Assembly: GCA_030612585.1 (NCBI GenBank)
Contig: JAUWNP010000016.1
Location: 1-41,675 of the forward strand
Direction: 5' to 3'
DNA: 41,675 bases
From: Anaerolineae bacterium
GTDB taxonomy: Bacteria; Chloroflexota; Anaerolineae; B4-G1
The translations under genes and the position numbers were made by a program. The notes beneath the pieces are model-generated. The model made no database searches. It saw only the letters and a list, made by a program, of their open reading frames with translations, and was not told the origin of the DNA. Shown one piece after another: positions 16,663 to 24,227 of this stretch (its first letter is position 1; every line of letters begins with the position of its first letter).

Positions 16663-18039
16663 CTACAGTGGCTCAAACTGCGCTGTGAAGTGACGCAGGA
16701 GGGGCGGTGCGTAGGTGTAGCGCATACCCCGCATCTGGCCCCGTCTCTCGTGGATCCGCTTGCAGACTTCCACCACGTAGTCCAGGTGCGCCTGGGTATA
16801 GACCCGGCGGGGGATCGCCAGCCGCACCAACTCCAGCACCGGGTAGATCGTCTCGCCTGTCTCTGGGTCCTCGCGGGCGAACGCCACGCTCCCCATCTCC
16901 GCCCCGCGAATGCCGCCCTCCAGGTACAGCGCGCAGGCGAGTGCCTGTCCGGGCAGTTCGCGTTGCGAGATGTGCGGCAGGAACCGCTTGACGTCCAGAT
17001 AGACCGCGTGGCCGCCGGGTGGCTCCAGGATAGGGATGCTCTCTTCCGCCAGCCGGTCGGCCAGGTAGCGGGTGTGGGCGATGCGGTAGGCCAGATACTG
17101 CTCGTCCAATCCCTCCCACAGCCCCCGCGCGATCGCCTCCAGGTCGCGCCCGGCCAGCCCGCCGTAGGTGGGGAACCCCTCGCGCAGGATCAGTTCCTGG
17201 CGCACGCGCTGGTACAGACCCTCGTCATTAACCGCCAGAAAGCCGCCGATGTTGACCAGCGCGTCCTTCTTGGCAGACATCGTACAGCCGTCGGTGTAGG
17301 AGAACATCTCGCGCGCGATATCAACCACGGGTGTCTCGGCGTAGCCCGGCTCGCGCAACTTGATGAAGTAAGCGTTCTCGGCGTAGCGGCAGGCGTCGAG
17401 GAAGAGGGGGATGCCGTGATGGTGGAGCACCTCGCTCGTGGCGCGGATGTTGGCCATCGAAACCGGCTGGCCGCCGCCTGCGTTGTTCGTCACCGTCAGC
17501 ATTCCCAGCGGGATGTTCTCCGGCCCCATCTGCTTGATGAAGACTTCCAGTTTTTCGACGTCTATATTGCCTTTGAAAAGCGCGTGGCTGGTGGGGTCGA
17601 GTCCCTCTTCGGCCAACAGGTTGACCGGATCGCCGCCCCGGGCGATGACATTGGCCTGGGTGGTGTCGAAGTGCATGTTACTGGGCACCGACTGGCCCGG
17701 TTTGACCGTGCAGGCGAAGAGCACGCCCTCGGCGGCGCGGCCCTGGTGGGTGGGCACGAAGTACTCAAAGCCGGTGATGGATTTGATCGCTTCCTCCAGG
17801 CTGAAGAAGTTGCGGCAGTAGGCATAACTCTCGTCGCCGAGCATCATCCCGGCCCACTGGCTAGCGGACATGGCCGCCGTGCCCGAATCGGTCAGCAGGT
17901 CAATGTAGATATCCTCGGCCCGCACTGAGAAGATGTTGTAGCCGGCCCTCCGCAGGGTCTTTTCCCGCTCGGCGCGGGTGGTTTGGTGGATAGGTTCGAC
18001 GACCTTGATCTTGAATGGTTCAGGGGGAAATTTGGCCAT
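16663..18039 (-). CDS. tnaA: Tryptophanase (beta-eliminating lyase)
   Basis: A 458-residue PLP enzyme of the tryptophanase / tyrosine phenol-lyase family, which splits tryptophan into indole, pyruvate and ammonia, or tyrosine into phenol. The PLP lysine is in MSAKKDA (K258). Specificity positions favour tryptophanase: MHFDTTQ carries the Asp (D125) equivalent to E. coli TnaA D137, LLRHFTA the His (H450) equivalent to H463, and the phenol-lyase Arg (Arg381 of Citrobacter) is replaced by Met in GAEMGS. The start has a strong AAGGAG site. The leader of about 100 bases holds an ACCCG-CGGGT hairpin (18066-18078). No permease or TnaC-like leader peptide is evident. Confidence 0.9.
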   Translation of the reverse strand: MAKFPPEPFKIKVVEPIHQTTRAEREKTLRRAGYNIFSVRAEDIYIDLLTDSGTAAMSASQWAGMMLGDESYAYCRNFFSLEEAIKSITGFEYFVPTHQGRAAEGVLFACTVKPGQSVPSNMHFDTTQANVIARGGDPVNLLAEEGLDPTSHALFKGNIDVEKLEVFIKQMGPENIPLGMLTVTNNAGGGQPVSMANIRATSEVLHHHGIPLFLDACRYAENAYFIKLREPGYAETPVVDIAREMFSYTDGCTMSAKKDALVNIGGFLAVNDEGLYQRVRQELILREGFPTYGGLAGRDLEAIARGLWEGLDEQYLAYRIAHTRYLADRLAEESIPILEPPGGHAVYLDVKRFLPHISQRELPGQALACALYLEGGIRGAEMGSVAFAREDPETGETIYPVLELVRLAIPRRVYTQAHLDYVVEVCKRIHERRGQMRGMRYTYAPPLLRHFTAQFEPL

Positions 18040-18167
18040 TGTATACTCCTTGTTTGATGTTAGATACCCGATACGGGTTGCTCGATGGCGGCTTATAGTT
18101 TACTACTATTCTGCGTGGAGGGCAATTGACAGTTAAGCCGTTCTCATTTAGAATATGACCACGGTGC

Positions 18168-18279
18168 GTATCTTCTCAATATTTAGGGGGGGATGACGAC
18201 TGTAGGGCGGTTTTGCTAACCGCCGTCCGGTCGGATAGCAAATCCGACCTACACCCGCCCCAATTTTTTGAGAAGATAC
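18168..18279. mobile_element. MITE-like element with 12-bp inverted ends and 8-bp target duplication
   Basis: A 112-base element begins with GTATCTTCTCAA (18168-18179) and ends with its exact reverse complement TTGAGAAGATAC (18268-18279). It is flanked by the perfect direct repeat CACGGTGC (18160-18167 and 18280-18287). Inside are two stem-loops, GGCGGTT-AACCGCC (18206-18224) and GGTCGGAT-ATCCGACC (18229-18249), nested within TGTAGG-CCTACA (18201-18253). It encodes nothing. This is the form of a non-autonomous transposon derivative, inserted about 100 bases before the EF-G-like gene. Confidence 0.8.
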
Positions 18280-18384
18280 CACGGTGCCTTCTTTGGGGAG
18301 ATAGAAGACAGGGTGGAAATCCATGGTCTGGTTGCCCAAACCGCCCGGTGGCCAGATACAATTTGAAAGGGGAGTGTAGTTTCT

Positions 18385-20451
18385 ATGAAGGAATATCACA
18401 CCAATCAACTGCGCAACGTGGTTCTGCTGGGACACGGGAGTGCGGGCAAAACCTCGCTGGCGGAGGCCATGCTCTTCGCCAGCGGCGCGATCAATCGCAT
18501 GGGCCGGGTCGAGGACGGCACCACCGTCGCCGACTTCGATGAGGAGGAGACCCGCCGCCACATCTCGCTCAATCTGGCCCTCGTCCCCGTTGAGTGGGAG
18601 GGCAACAAGATCAACCTGTTGGATACCCCCGGCTACACCGACTTCGTCGGCGAGGTCAAGAGCGCGGTGCGGGTGGCCGACCTGGCGCTGATCCTGGTGG
18701 ACGCCGTGTCCGGCGTCGAGGTAGGGACGGAGTTGGTCTGGGACTTCGCCGAGGAGCGTAATCTGCCCCGGATGGTGATCGTCAACAAGATGAACCGGGA
18801 GAACTCTAACCTGGCCCGCACGCTGGAGGCGCTGCGGGAGACCTTTGGGCAGAATTTTGTCCTCACCCACATTCCTATCGGTACAGAGGGAAAGTTCGCG
18901 GGCGTGGTGGACCTGGTGAGGATGCAGGCGCTGATGGGCCCCGAGGGGAAGGTCGCCGAGATTCCGGCTGGCCTGGCTGACCAGGTAAATGAGGCTCGCG
19001 TTCGGTTGATGGAGTCCGCCGCTGAGTCAGACGATGAACTTATTATGAAGTATTTAGAGGGAGAGGAACTGACCGAGGATGAGATCCGGCGCGGCCTGCG
19101 CGCTGCGACCCTCAACGGGAAAATCATACCGGTCCTGGTGACGGCGGCGACGGCGAACCTGGGCACGCGAGCGCTGCTGGATGCACTGGTCGCTTACGCT
19201 CCCTCCCCGGTTGACCGGGAGCCGGTCACGGCACAGGGGCCAGCAGGCGAGGAGCAGATTGAGCCGAACGAACTATCCCCGCTGGCGGCGCTGGTCTTCA
19301 AGACAACTGCTGACCCCTTCGTGGGTAAACTGACTTATTTCCGCGTCTACGGCGGAATGATGAACTCGGATAGCCGCGTCTACAACAGCCGGGCCGAGGA
19401 AGAGGAGCGACTGGGCCAACTCTACGCCATGCGCGGCAAGGAGCAAAGCCCGGTGTCATGCGTGCACGCTGGCGACATCGGCGCGGTGGCCAAGTTGAAT
19501 CACACACTCACCGGAGATACACTGTGCGACAAAGGCCACCCTGTGAGCCTGCCTGGCCCGGTGTTCCCCTCTCCTCTCTTCGCCGTGGCCGCTAATCCCA
19601 GGAGTAAGGCCGATCAGACCAAACTGGGCTCCACGCTGACGCGTATCTGTGAGGAGGATCCCACGCTGCACTGGCGACAGGAACCCAGCACGCGGCAGAC
19701 GATCCTGGAGGGGATGGGGGAAGCCCACGTGAACATCGCCGTGCGCCGGATGGAGAACCGTTTCGACGTTGGGGTCGAGACCTCGATCCCCAAGGTGCCC
19801 TATCGAGAGACGATTACCAAGGTCAACGCCGACCAGTACCGGCACAAGAAGCAGACCGGCGGCGCAGGTCAGTTCGCCGAGGTGCATATGCGGCTGGAAC
19901 CGCTGCCTCGCGACACCGGCTTCGAGTACGAGTGGAAAGTCTTCGGCGGGCGCATCTCCCGCTCCTTCGAAAGTTCCATCGAAAAGGGCATCAAGCAAGT
20001 GATGGGACAGGGAGTGATCGCTGGCTACCCGGTGGTGGACATCAGGGCGGCGGTCTACGACGGCAAGGAGCACCCGGTGGACTCCAAGGACATCGCCTTC
20101 CAGATCGCCGGGCGGGAGGTATTCAAGAAGGTGATGCTGGACGCCGGGCCGGTACTTTTGGAGCCGATCCAACGCGTCGTTATCACCGTGCCGGGGGAGT
20201 ACACCGGCGACATCATAGGCGACCTGAACACGAAGCGGGCGCGGGTGCAGGGGATGGGCCAGCGCAGCGGTAAGAGTATCATCACGGCGTTGGCGCCACT
20301 GGCGGAGATGCAGCAGTATGCCACTGACCTGCGCAGCCTGACCCAGGGCCGGGGCGTCTTCTCGATGGAGTTGGATCATTACGAGGATATGCCGGCACAC
20401 CTGGCGCAGGCGATTATCGAGGCGCACGAGCGGGAGAAAGAGACAAAGTGA
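18385..20451 (+). CDS. Elongation factor G-like GTPase (EF-G2 type)
   Basis: A 688-residue five-domain translational GTPase. The P-loop is GHGSAGKT (16-23) and the switch II DTPGYTDF (80-87), with Tyr84 where canonical EF-G has the catalytic His; Tyr is normal for the EF-G-like subfamily typified by mycobacterial FusA2. The guanine-specificity motif reads N134-K-M-N137 in place of NKxD, which is unusual. Domain IV (about 465-600, KKQTGGAGQFAEV) and domain V (LEPIQRVVITVPGEYTGDII) are intact. Such paralogues bind ribosomes but their role is unsettled; this is probably not the housekeeping EF-G. It stands alone, with the MITE upstream and no rpsG/tuf neighbours. Confidence 0.9.
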   Translation: MKEYHTNQLRNVVLLGHGSAGKTSLAEAMLFASGAINRMGRVEDGTTVADFDEEETRRHISLNLALVPVEWEGNKINLLDTPGYTDFVGEVKSAVRVADLALILVDAVSGVEVGTELVWDFAEERNLPRMVIVNKMNRENSNLARTLEALRETFGQNFVLTHIPIGTEGKFAGVVDLVRMQALMGPEGKVAEIPAGLADQVNEARVRLMESAAESDDELIMKYLEGEELTEDEIRRGLRAATLNGKIIPVLVTAATANLGTRALLDALVAYAPSPVDREPVTAQGPAGEEQIEPNELSPLAALVFKTTADPFVGKLTYFRVYGGMMNSDSRVYNSRAEEEERLGQLYAMRGKEQSPVSCVHAGDIGAVAKLNHTLTGDTLCDKGHPVSLPGPVFPSPLFAVAANPRSKADQTKLGSTLTRICEEDPTLHWRQEPSTRQTILEGMGEAHVNIAVRRMENRFDVGVETSIPKVPYRETITKVNADQYRHKKQTGGAGQFAEVHMRLEPLPRDTGFEYEWKVFGGRISRSFESSIEKGIKQVMGQGVIAGYPVVDIRAAVYDGKEHPVDSKDIAFQIAGREVFKKVMLDAGPVLLEPIQRVVITVPGEYTGDIIGDLNTKRARVQGMGQRSGKSIITALAPLAEMQQYATDLRSLTQGRGVFSMELDHYEDMPAHLAQAIIEAHEREKETK

Positions 20452-20696
20452 CAAGGGGATGGGGAGCAGAGGAGTAGAGGAGCAAGGGGTCAGGGAGGCT
20501 CGCTCCGGTGGGGGTGGGCCTCCGGCGAAGTGCAACAGCCGCGAAGGTGGCCCCGACGGTACGGCGCCGGTGGGCCAATAACAGGAACTACCCGTACAAC
20601 CGCTGGAGCGGCAGCGTTTTTCGTGTAGTGATAGCCGAATAGCATTGAGTTTCACGTAGTGTCAAAAGCGACTGTCCGCTTGTATGGTACGAAGCA
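20452..20696. other. Intergenic gap with degenerate purine-rich repeat
   Basis: The first 50 bases after the EF-G-like stop (about 20452-20505) are almost pure A/G, built of degenerate GGGGATG, GGGAGCA, GAGGAGT and CAAGGGG units, like a worn heptamer array. The rest holds no ORF or clear promoter; a moderate palindrome with GGCGCC lies near 20562. No strong -10 box could be read before mutS. Confidence 0.35.
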
Positions 20697-23348
20697 ATGG
20701 CCAAAGTAACCCCTGTCCGCAAGCAGTATCTCCAGATCAAGGCCCAGCACCCGGATGCCATCGTTTTCTTCCGGCTGGGCGACTTCTACGAGACTTTCGA
20801 CGAGGACGCGGAGACCGCTGCCCGCGAACTCGACCTCGTCCTGACCTCGCGCCCGATGGCCAAGGGCCAGCGTGTGCCAATGGCCGGCGTTCCCCACCAC
20901 GCCGTCGAAGGATACATCGCCCGCCTCATCGAAAAGGGCTACCGCGTCGCCATCGCCGAGCAGGTGGGCGAGGTCACCGGCAGGGGGCTGGTCGCCCGCG
21001 AGGTGACGCGCGTCGTGACCCCTGGCACCGTCGTCGAGCCGGCGCTCCTGGACGAGAAGCGGTCCAACTACCTGGCGGCAGTCGTCGTCGAGGGCGACCC
21101 TTCGTCTCCGCTTCCCTCGGCTACACTCGGAGCAGGCAGGGCAGGCCGGGCTGGACTGGCCTACGCCGACATCACCACCGGCGAGTTCGCCACTACCCAG
21201 TTGGACGCGGGCGAGGCCGAGCAGGAGTTAGCCCGGTTGCAGCCTCGCGAGTGCCTCATTTCAGCGTCCGACGTCCAAGATCCTGAAACCTTGAACCTGA
21301 AACCTGGAACCTTGCCTGCGGGCGTCCACATCACCCCGCTCCCGGCCTATCGCTTCGAACTGGGTGCAGCCCGGCAAGCACTGCTCGACCACTTCGGCGT
21401 GGCGACGCTGGATGGCTTCGGCTGCGCGGGCAAGCCGCTGGCCATCCGCGCCGCCGGCGCCATCATTCACTACTTGCGCGAGACACAGAAGGGGGCGCTG
21501 GCGCAGATCGTGGGCCTCAGCACCTACTCGACCGCCCGCTTTATGATGCTCGACGCAGCCACGCGCCGCAATCTTGAGTTAACCGAGACGCTGCGCGAGC
21601 GCAAGACACGCGGTTCGCTCCTGGGCGTTCTTGACCTGGCGCTCACCCCGATGGGCGGGCGTTTGCTCCGGTCGCGCCTGGCCCAACCTCTGCTCGATCG
21701 GACGGAACTGGAGGCGCGGCTGGACGAGGTGCAGGCATTCTATGAAGACACCATCGTCCGCGGGCGGGTGCGCGAAGCTCTCAAGGGTACGCCTGACTTG
21801 GAGCGGCTGACCAATCGGGTACTGGCGGGGATAGCCAGGCCCCGCGATCTCATTGGCATCCGCAAGACCCTGGGGACTGTGCCTGAACTCACAGAGGCAC
21901 TGGTGCAATTCGTTATTAGCAATTCGTTATTTGTATCCTCCCTCGATCCCTGTGAGGATGTGTCCGCGCTGATGGCCTCCGCCATCGTGGACGATCCACC
22001 CGCGAACATCTCCGCCGGCGGGGTCATCCGGCCCGGTTTCTCCGCCGAATTGGACAGCATCGCCACGGCGGCGCGGGATGCCAAGGCCTGGGTCGCCAAC
22101 CTGGAAAGGGAAGAGCGTGAGCGTACCGGCATCAAGAGTCTCAAGGTAGGCTACAATAAAGTTTTTGGCTACTACATCGAGATCACCAAGACTAACCTGG
22201 GCGCGGTTCCCGACGAATATATTCGCAAGCAGACGTTGGTCAACGCCGAGCGGTTCATCACGCCGGAGTTGAAGGAGTACGAGGCGCTGATCTTGAACGC
22301 CGAGGAGCGGCAGGTCGAGATCGAGACGCGGCTGTTCCGCGAGGTCTGCCAGCAGGTGGGGGCGCGGGCCAGGGCCTTACTCAAGACGGCGCGGGCGCTG
22401 GCGAGGCTGGACGTGGCAGCGGCGCTGGCTGAGGTCGCCGTGCGTTACCGGTACGTGCGGCCTGAACTGAGCGACGATGGCGTGTTGGAGATCGTCGCCG
22501 GACGCCACCCCGTCGTCGAGCAGACGTTACGGGACGAGCCTTTTACGTCCAACGACCTGCACCTGGACGCCAGTGAGCGCATCCTGGTCATCACCGGGCC
22601 GAATATGGCCGGTAAATCTGTATACTTACGGCAGAACGCCCTCATCATCCTGATGGCGCAGATGGGCAGTTTTGTGCCCGCCGAGCGGGCGCGGATCGGC
22701 ATCGTAGACCGCATCTTTACTCGCATCGGCGCGTTGGACGAGGTGGCCTCCGGCCAATCCACCTTCATGGTCGAGATGGTCGAGACGGCCAACATTCTCA
22801 ACCACGCCACGCAACGCAGCCTGCTCATCCTCGACGAGGTCGGGCGGGGCACCAGCACCTACGATGGCCTCTCCATTGCCTGGGCGGTGGTCGAATATTT
22901 GCACAACCACCCCGAGCGGCGGGCGCAGACCCTCTTTGCCACGCACTACCACGAGTTGACCGAACTGGCCGGGCATCTGCCGGCGGTGCGCAACTATAAC
23001 CTGGAGGTGGTGGAGGAGGGCGGGCACGTCGTTTTCCTGCATAAAGTCGTGCCCGGCGGCGCGGACCGCTCCTACGGCATCCACGTGGCGCAGTTGGCGG
23101 GCGTGCCGCGCCCGGTCGTCCATCGGGCCGAGGAGTTGCTGGAGCAACTGGAGAGCGGCGAGTTCCGCCCTGGCACCCCCGCGCCGGAGCCCCACCAGCC
23201 GGTGCTTTTTGCCGACGAGCACCCGGTGGTGGAGGCGTTGCGGGAACTGGACGTCTCGACGATGACGCCGCTGGAGGCGATCAATAAACTATACGAGTTG
23301 CAGCGGCGGGCCGATGCCCGGAAGGCCCAGCGTGGCTCGAAGGGGTGA
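20697..23348 (+). CDS. mutS: DNA mismatch repair protein MutS
   Basis: An 883-residue MutS1. The mismatch-reading motif F-Y-E is in FRLGDFYETF near residue 28. The connector (about 125-255), core/lever and clamp domains follow, then the ABC ATPase with Walker A GPNMAGKS (about 634), the signature region (SGQSTFMVEM), Walker B LLILDEVGRGTSTYDG and the ATHYHEL loop. A short C-terminal tail ends the protein. Two DNA repeat arrays lie in frame: heptamers at 21282-21316 in the connector (about 196-207) and a 2 x 14-bp repeat at 21905-21932 (about 403-412). No mutL follows; the gene is followed by a hairpin. The ATG chosen fits the family start AKVTPVRKQYLQIK; its ribosome binding site is weak. Confidence 0.97.
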   Translation: MAKVTPVRKQYLQIKAQHPDAIVFFRLGDFYETFDEDAETAARELDLVLTSRPMAKGQRVPMAGVPHHAVEGYIARLIEKGYRVAIAEQVGEVTGRGLVAREVTRVVTPGTVVEPALLDEKRSNYLAAVVVEGDPSSPLPSATLGAGRAGRAGLAYADITTGEFATTQLDAGEAEQELARLQPRECLISASDVQDPETLNLKPGTLPAGVHITPLPAYRFELGAARQALLDHFGVATLDGFGCAGKPLAIRAAGAIIHYLRETQKGALAQIVGLSTYSTARFMMLDAATRRNLELTETLRERKTRGSLLGVLDLALTPMGGRLLRSRLAQPLLDRTELEARLDEVQAFYEDTIVRGRVREALKGTPDLERLTNRVLAGIARPRDLIGIRKTLGTVPELTEALVQFVISNSLFVSSLDPCEDVSALMASAIVDDPPANISAGGVIRPGFSAELDSIATAARDAKAWVANLEREERERTGIKSLKVGYNKVFGYYIEITKTNLGAVPDEYIRKQTLVNAERFITPELKEYEALILNAEERQVEIETRLFREVCQQVGARARALLKTARALARLDVAAALAEVAVRYRYVRPELSDDGVLEIVAGRHPVVEQTLRDEPFTSNDLHLDASERILVITGPNMAGKSVYLRQNALIILMAQMGSFVPAERARIGIVDRIFTRIGALDEVASGQSTFMVEMVETANILNHATQRSLLILDEVGRGTSTYDGLSIAWAVVEYLHNHPERRAQTLFATHYHELTELAGHLPAVRNYNLEVVEEGGHVVFLHKVVPGGADRSYGIHVAQLAGVPRPVVHRAEELLEQLESGEFRPGTPAPEPHQPVLFADEHPVVEALRELDVSTMTPLEAINKLYELQRRADARKAQRGSKG
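21282..21316. repeat. Heptamer array inside mutS (connector domain)
   Basis: Five tandem units, CCTGAAA, CCTTGAA, CCTGAAA, CCTGGAA and CCTTGCC, encode PETLNLKPGTLPA. The first two units are identical in sequence and order to the intergenic array at 1028. The array is 35 bases long, so flanking bases must restore the frame. Confidence 0.85.
21905..21932. repeat. Two tandem 14-bp repeats inside mutS
   Basis: GCAATTCGTTATTA is followed directly by GCAATTCGTTATTT, encoding the hydrophobic segment QFVISNSLFVSS in the core domain. A 14-base unit is two heptamers; the AATTCGT core recalls the octamer array at 5357. The A+T-rich block stands out in a GC-rich gene. Confidence 0.75.
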
Positions 23349-23357
23349 GAGGGGGAC

Positions 23358-23390
23358 CCTGGCGAAGGTTAGTTCGCAACCTTCGCCAGG
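23358..23390. terminator. Perfect hairpin between mutS and a convergent small gene
   Basis: CCTGGCGAAGGTT (23358-23370) and its exact reverse complement (23378-23390) flank a seven-base loop. The stem of 13 bp begins nine bases after the mutS stop and ends 16 bases before the stop of the convergent gene, so it could serve both strands. There is no T-tract, so it may act as a stabilising rather than a classical intrinsic terminator. Confidence 0.55.
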
Positions 23391-23406
23391 ATGAGATGTG
23401 TGTGGT

Positions 23407-23607
23407 CTATAGCAGCCTCGCGATCAGCCAGGCTATCAGAAGGAAGCCCAGGCCGATGGGCAAGATCAGCAGCCCTATCCCCAGCACTGGGATCAGACAC
23501 ACGCCGACCAGCAAGATGATCACCCCCACCAGTCCCAGCGTGACCATCAGCACCACCGACACCAGCACGAACGGTAACTTGATCAGCCAGATCAGCAAAT
23601 CCAACAT
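23407..23607 (-). CDS. Small hydrophobic membrane protein
   Basis: A 66-residue protein made almost entirely of hydrophobic residues, with two predicted membrane helices (about 5-38 and 42-64) separated by a Pro-Gly turn (IPVLGIG). The start is well supported by AAAGGAGAGG upstream. It is of the same general type as YqaE/Pmp3-like or phage-shock small membrane proteins, but no family motif identifies it. It stands alone, convergent with mutS. Confidence 0.6.
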   Translation of the reverse strand: MLDLLIWLIKLPFVLVSVVLMVTLGLVGVIILLVGVCLIPVLGIGLLILPIGLGFLLIAWLIARLL

Positions 23608-23686
23608 CGTATCTACCTCTCCTTTCGGTTAACCTCGCTTTCATATACGCAGATGGGGTGTCCTGAGTTGCATTTGGTGAGGCAGG

Positions 23687-23742
23687 GTTGTTTGTTTGTT
23701 AGTTGGTTTGTTGGTTAGTTTGTTAGTTAGTTGGTTGGTTGG
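23687..23742. repeat. Tetramer repeat (GTTN)14
   Basis: Fourteen contiguous four-base units of the form GTTG/TTTG/TTAG/TTGG fill 56 bases in a noncoding spacer. The repeat is not perfect; variation is confined to one position of the unit. Confidence 0.75.
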
Positions 23743-23783
23743 CTTGGATTGTCGTGCTCGCTTCGTTCTGGGGCCGCGCCGGG

Positions 23784-23812
23784 TTGACTGCAAACTTGAC
23801 CTGGGCTACAAT
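23784..23812 (+). promoter_or_regulatory. Strong promoter left in front of a truncated gene
   Basis: TTGACT (23784-23789), a 17-base spacer and TACAAT (23807-23812) form a good sigma-70-type promoter. A CAGGAGGAA ribosome binding site and an ATG at 23855 follow. The frame from that ATG closes within about 80 bases, before or at the start of the DUF5131 remnant, so the signals now drive a broken gene and possibly the methyltransferase operon. Confidence 0.55.
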
Positions 23813-23918
23813 CGGGGTGGACACCTGACGAGTTGATTTCCAGGAGGAAGATTATGAGCGCATCAACCTACCGCATCGCTGACATCCTGCACGAAAAGGC
23901 CGGTCAATACGAACTGAC

Positions 23919-24167
23919 CATCTTCCACCTATAGACTGGGTCATTGTCGGGGGCGAGTCCGGGCCTGGAGCCAGACCTATCAAAGAGGAGTGGGTGACCG
24001 ACATCAGAGATCAATGTCTCGCAGCCAATATCCCTTTCTTTTTCAAGCAATGGGGAGGTGTCAGAAAAAAACGCACCGGGCGAGTTCTCCGGGACCGCAC
24101 TTGGGACGAGATGCCCGGGCAAATAGGAACGGTGGGCAGCCAGATGGCACTCTCTGCTATGACCTGA
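23919..24167 (+). pseudogene. C-terminal remnant of a DUF5131 (phage Gp37/Gp68-like) protein
   Basis: The frame reads [20 protein letters not shown] followed by DIRDQC and PFFFKQWGG, and ends with RTWDEMP, the conserved C-terminal third of DUF5131 / phage Gp37-Gp68 proteins, which are radical-SAM-like and usually about 240 residues. The N-terminal two thirds, including the Cys cluster, are missing and no start codon fits. It lies directly downstream of an unrelated promoter and start, suggesting a recombination joint near 23930. Confidence 0.65.
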
Positions 24168-24227
24168 CAAGTGCTAGGCATCTCCATGCTCAACGACCAA
24201 GAGGCGTGGTCAAACAAGAAGCACAAA

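Noticed and set aside
16648..17928. Plus-strand frame of 426 codons opposite tryptophanase
   Set aside because: It is the antisense shadow of a conserved enzyme; its composition is typical of a GC-rich reverse frame and it has no family resemblance or ribosome binding site.
19456..20655. Minus-strand frame of 399 codons opposite the EF-G-like gene
   Set aside because: Antisense shadow; the plus-strand protein shows all GTPase and domain IV/V motifs.
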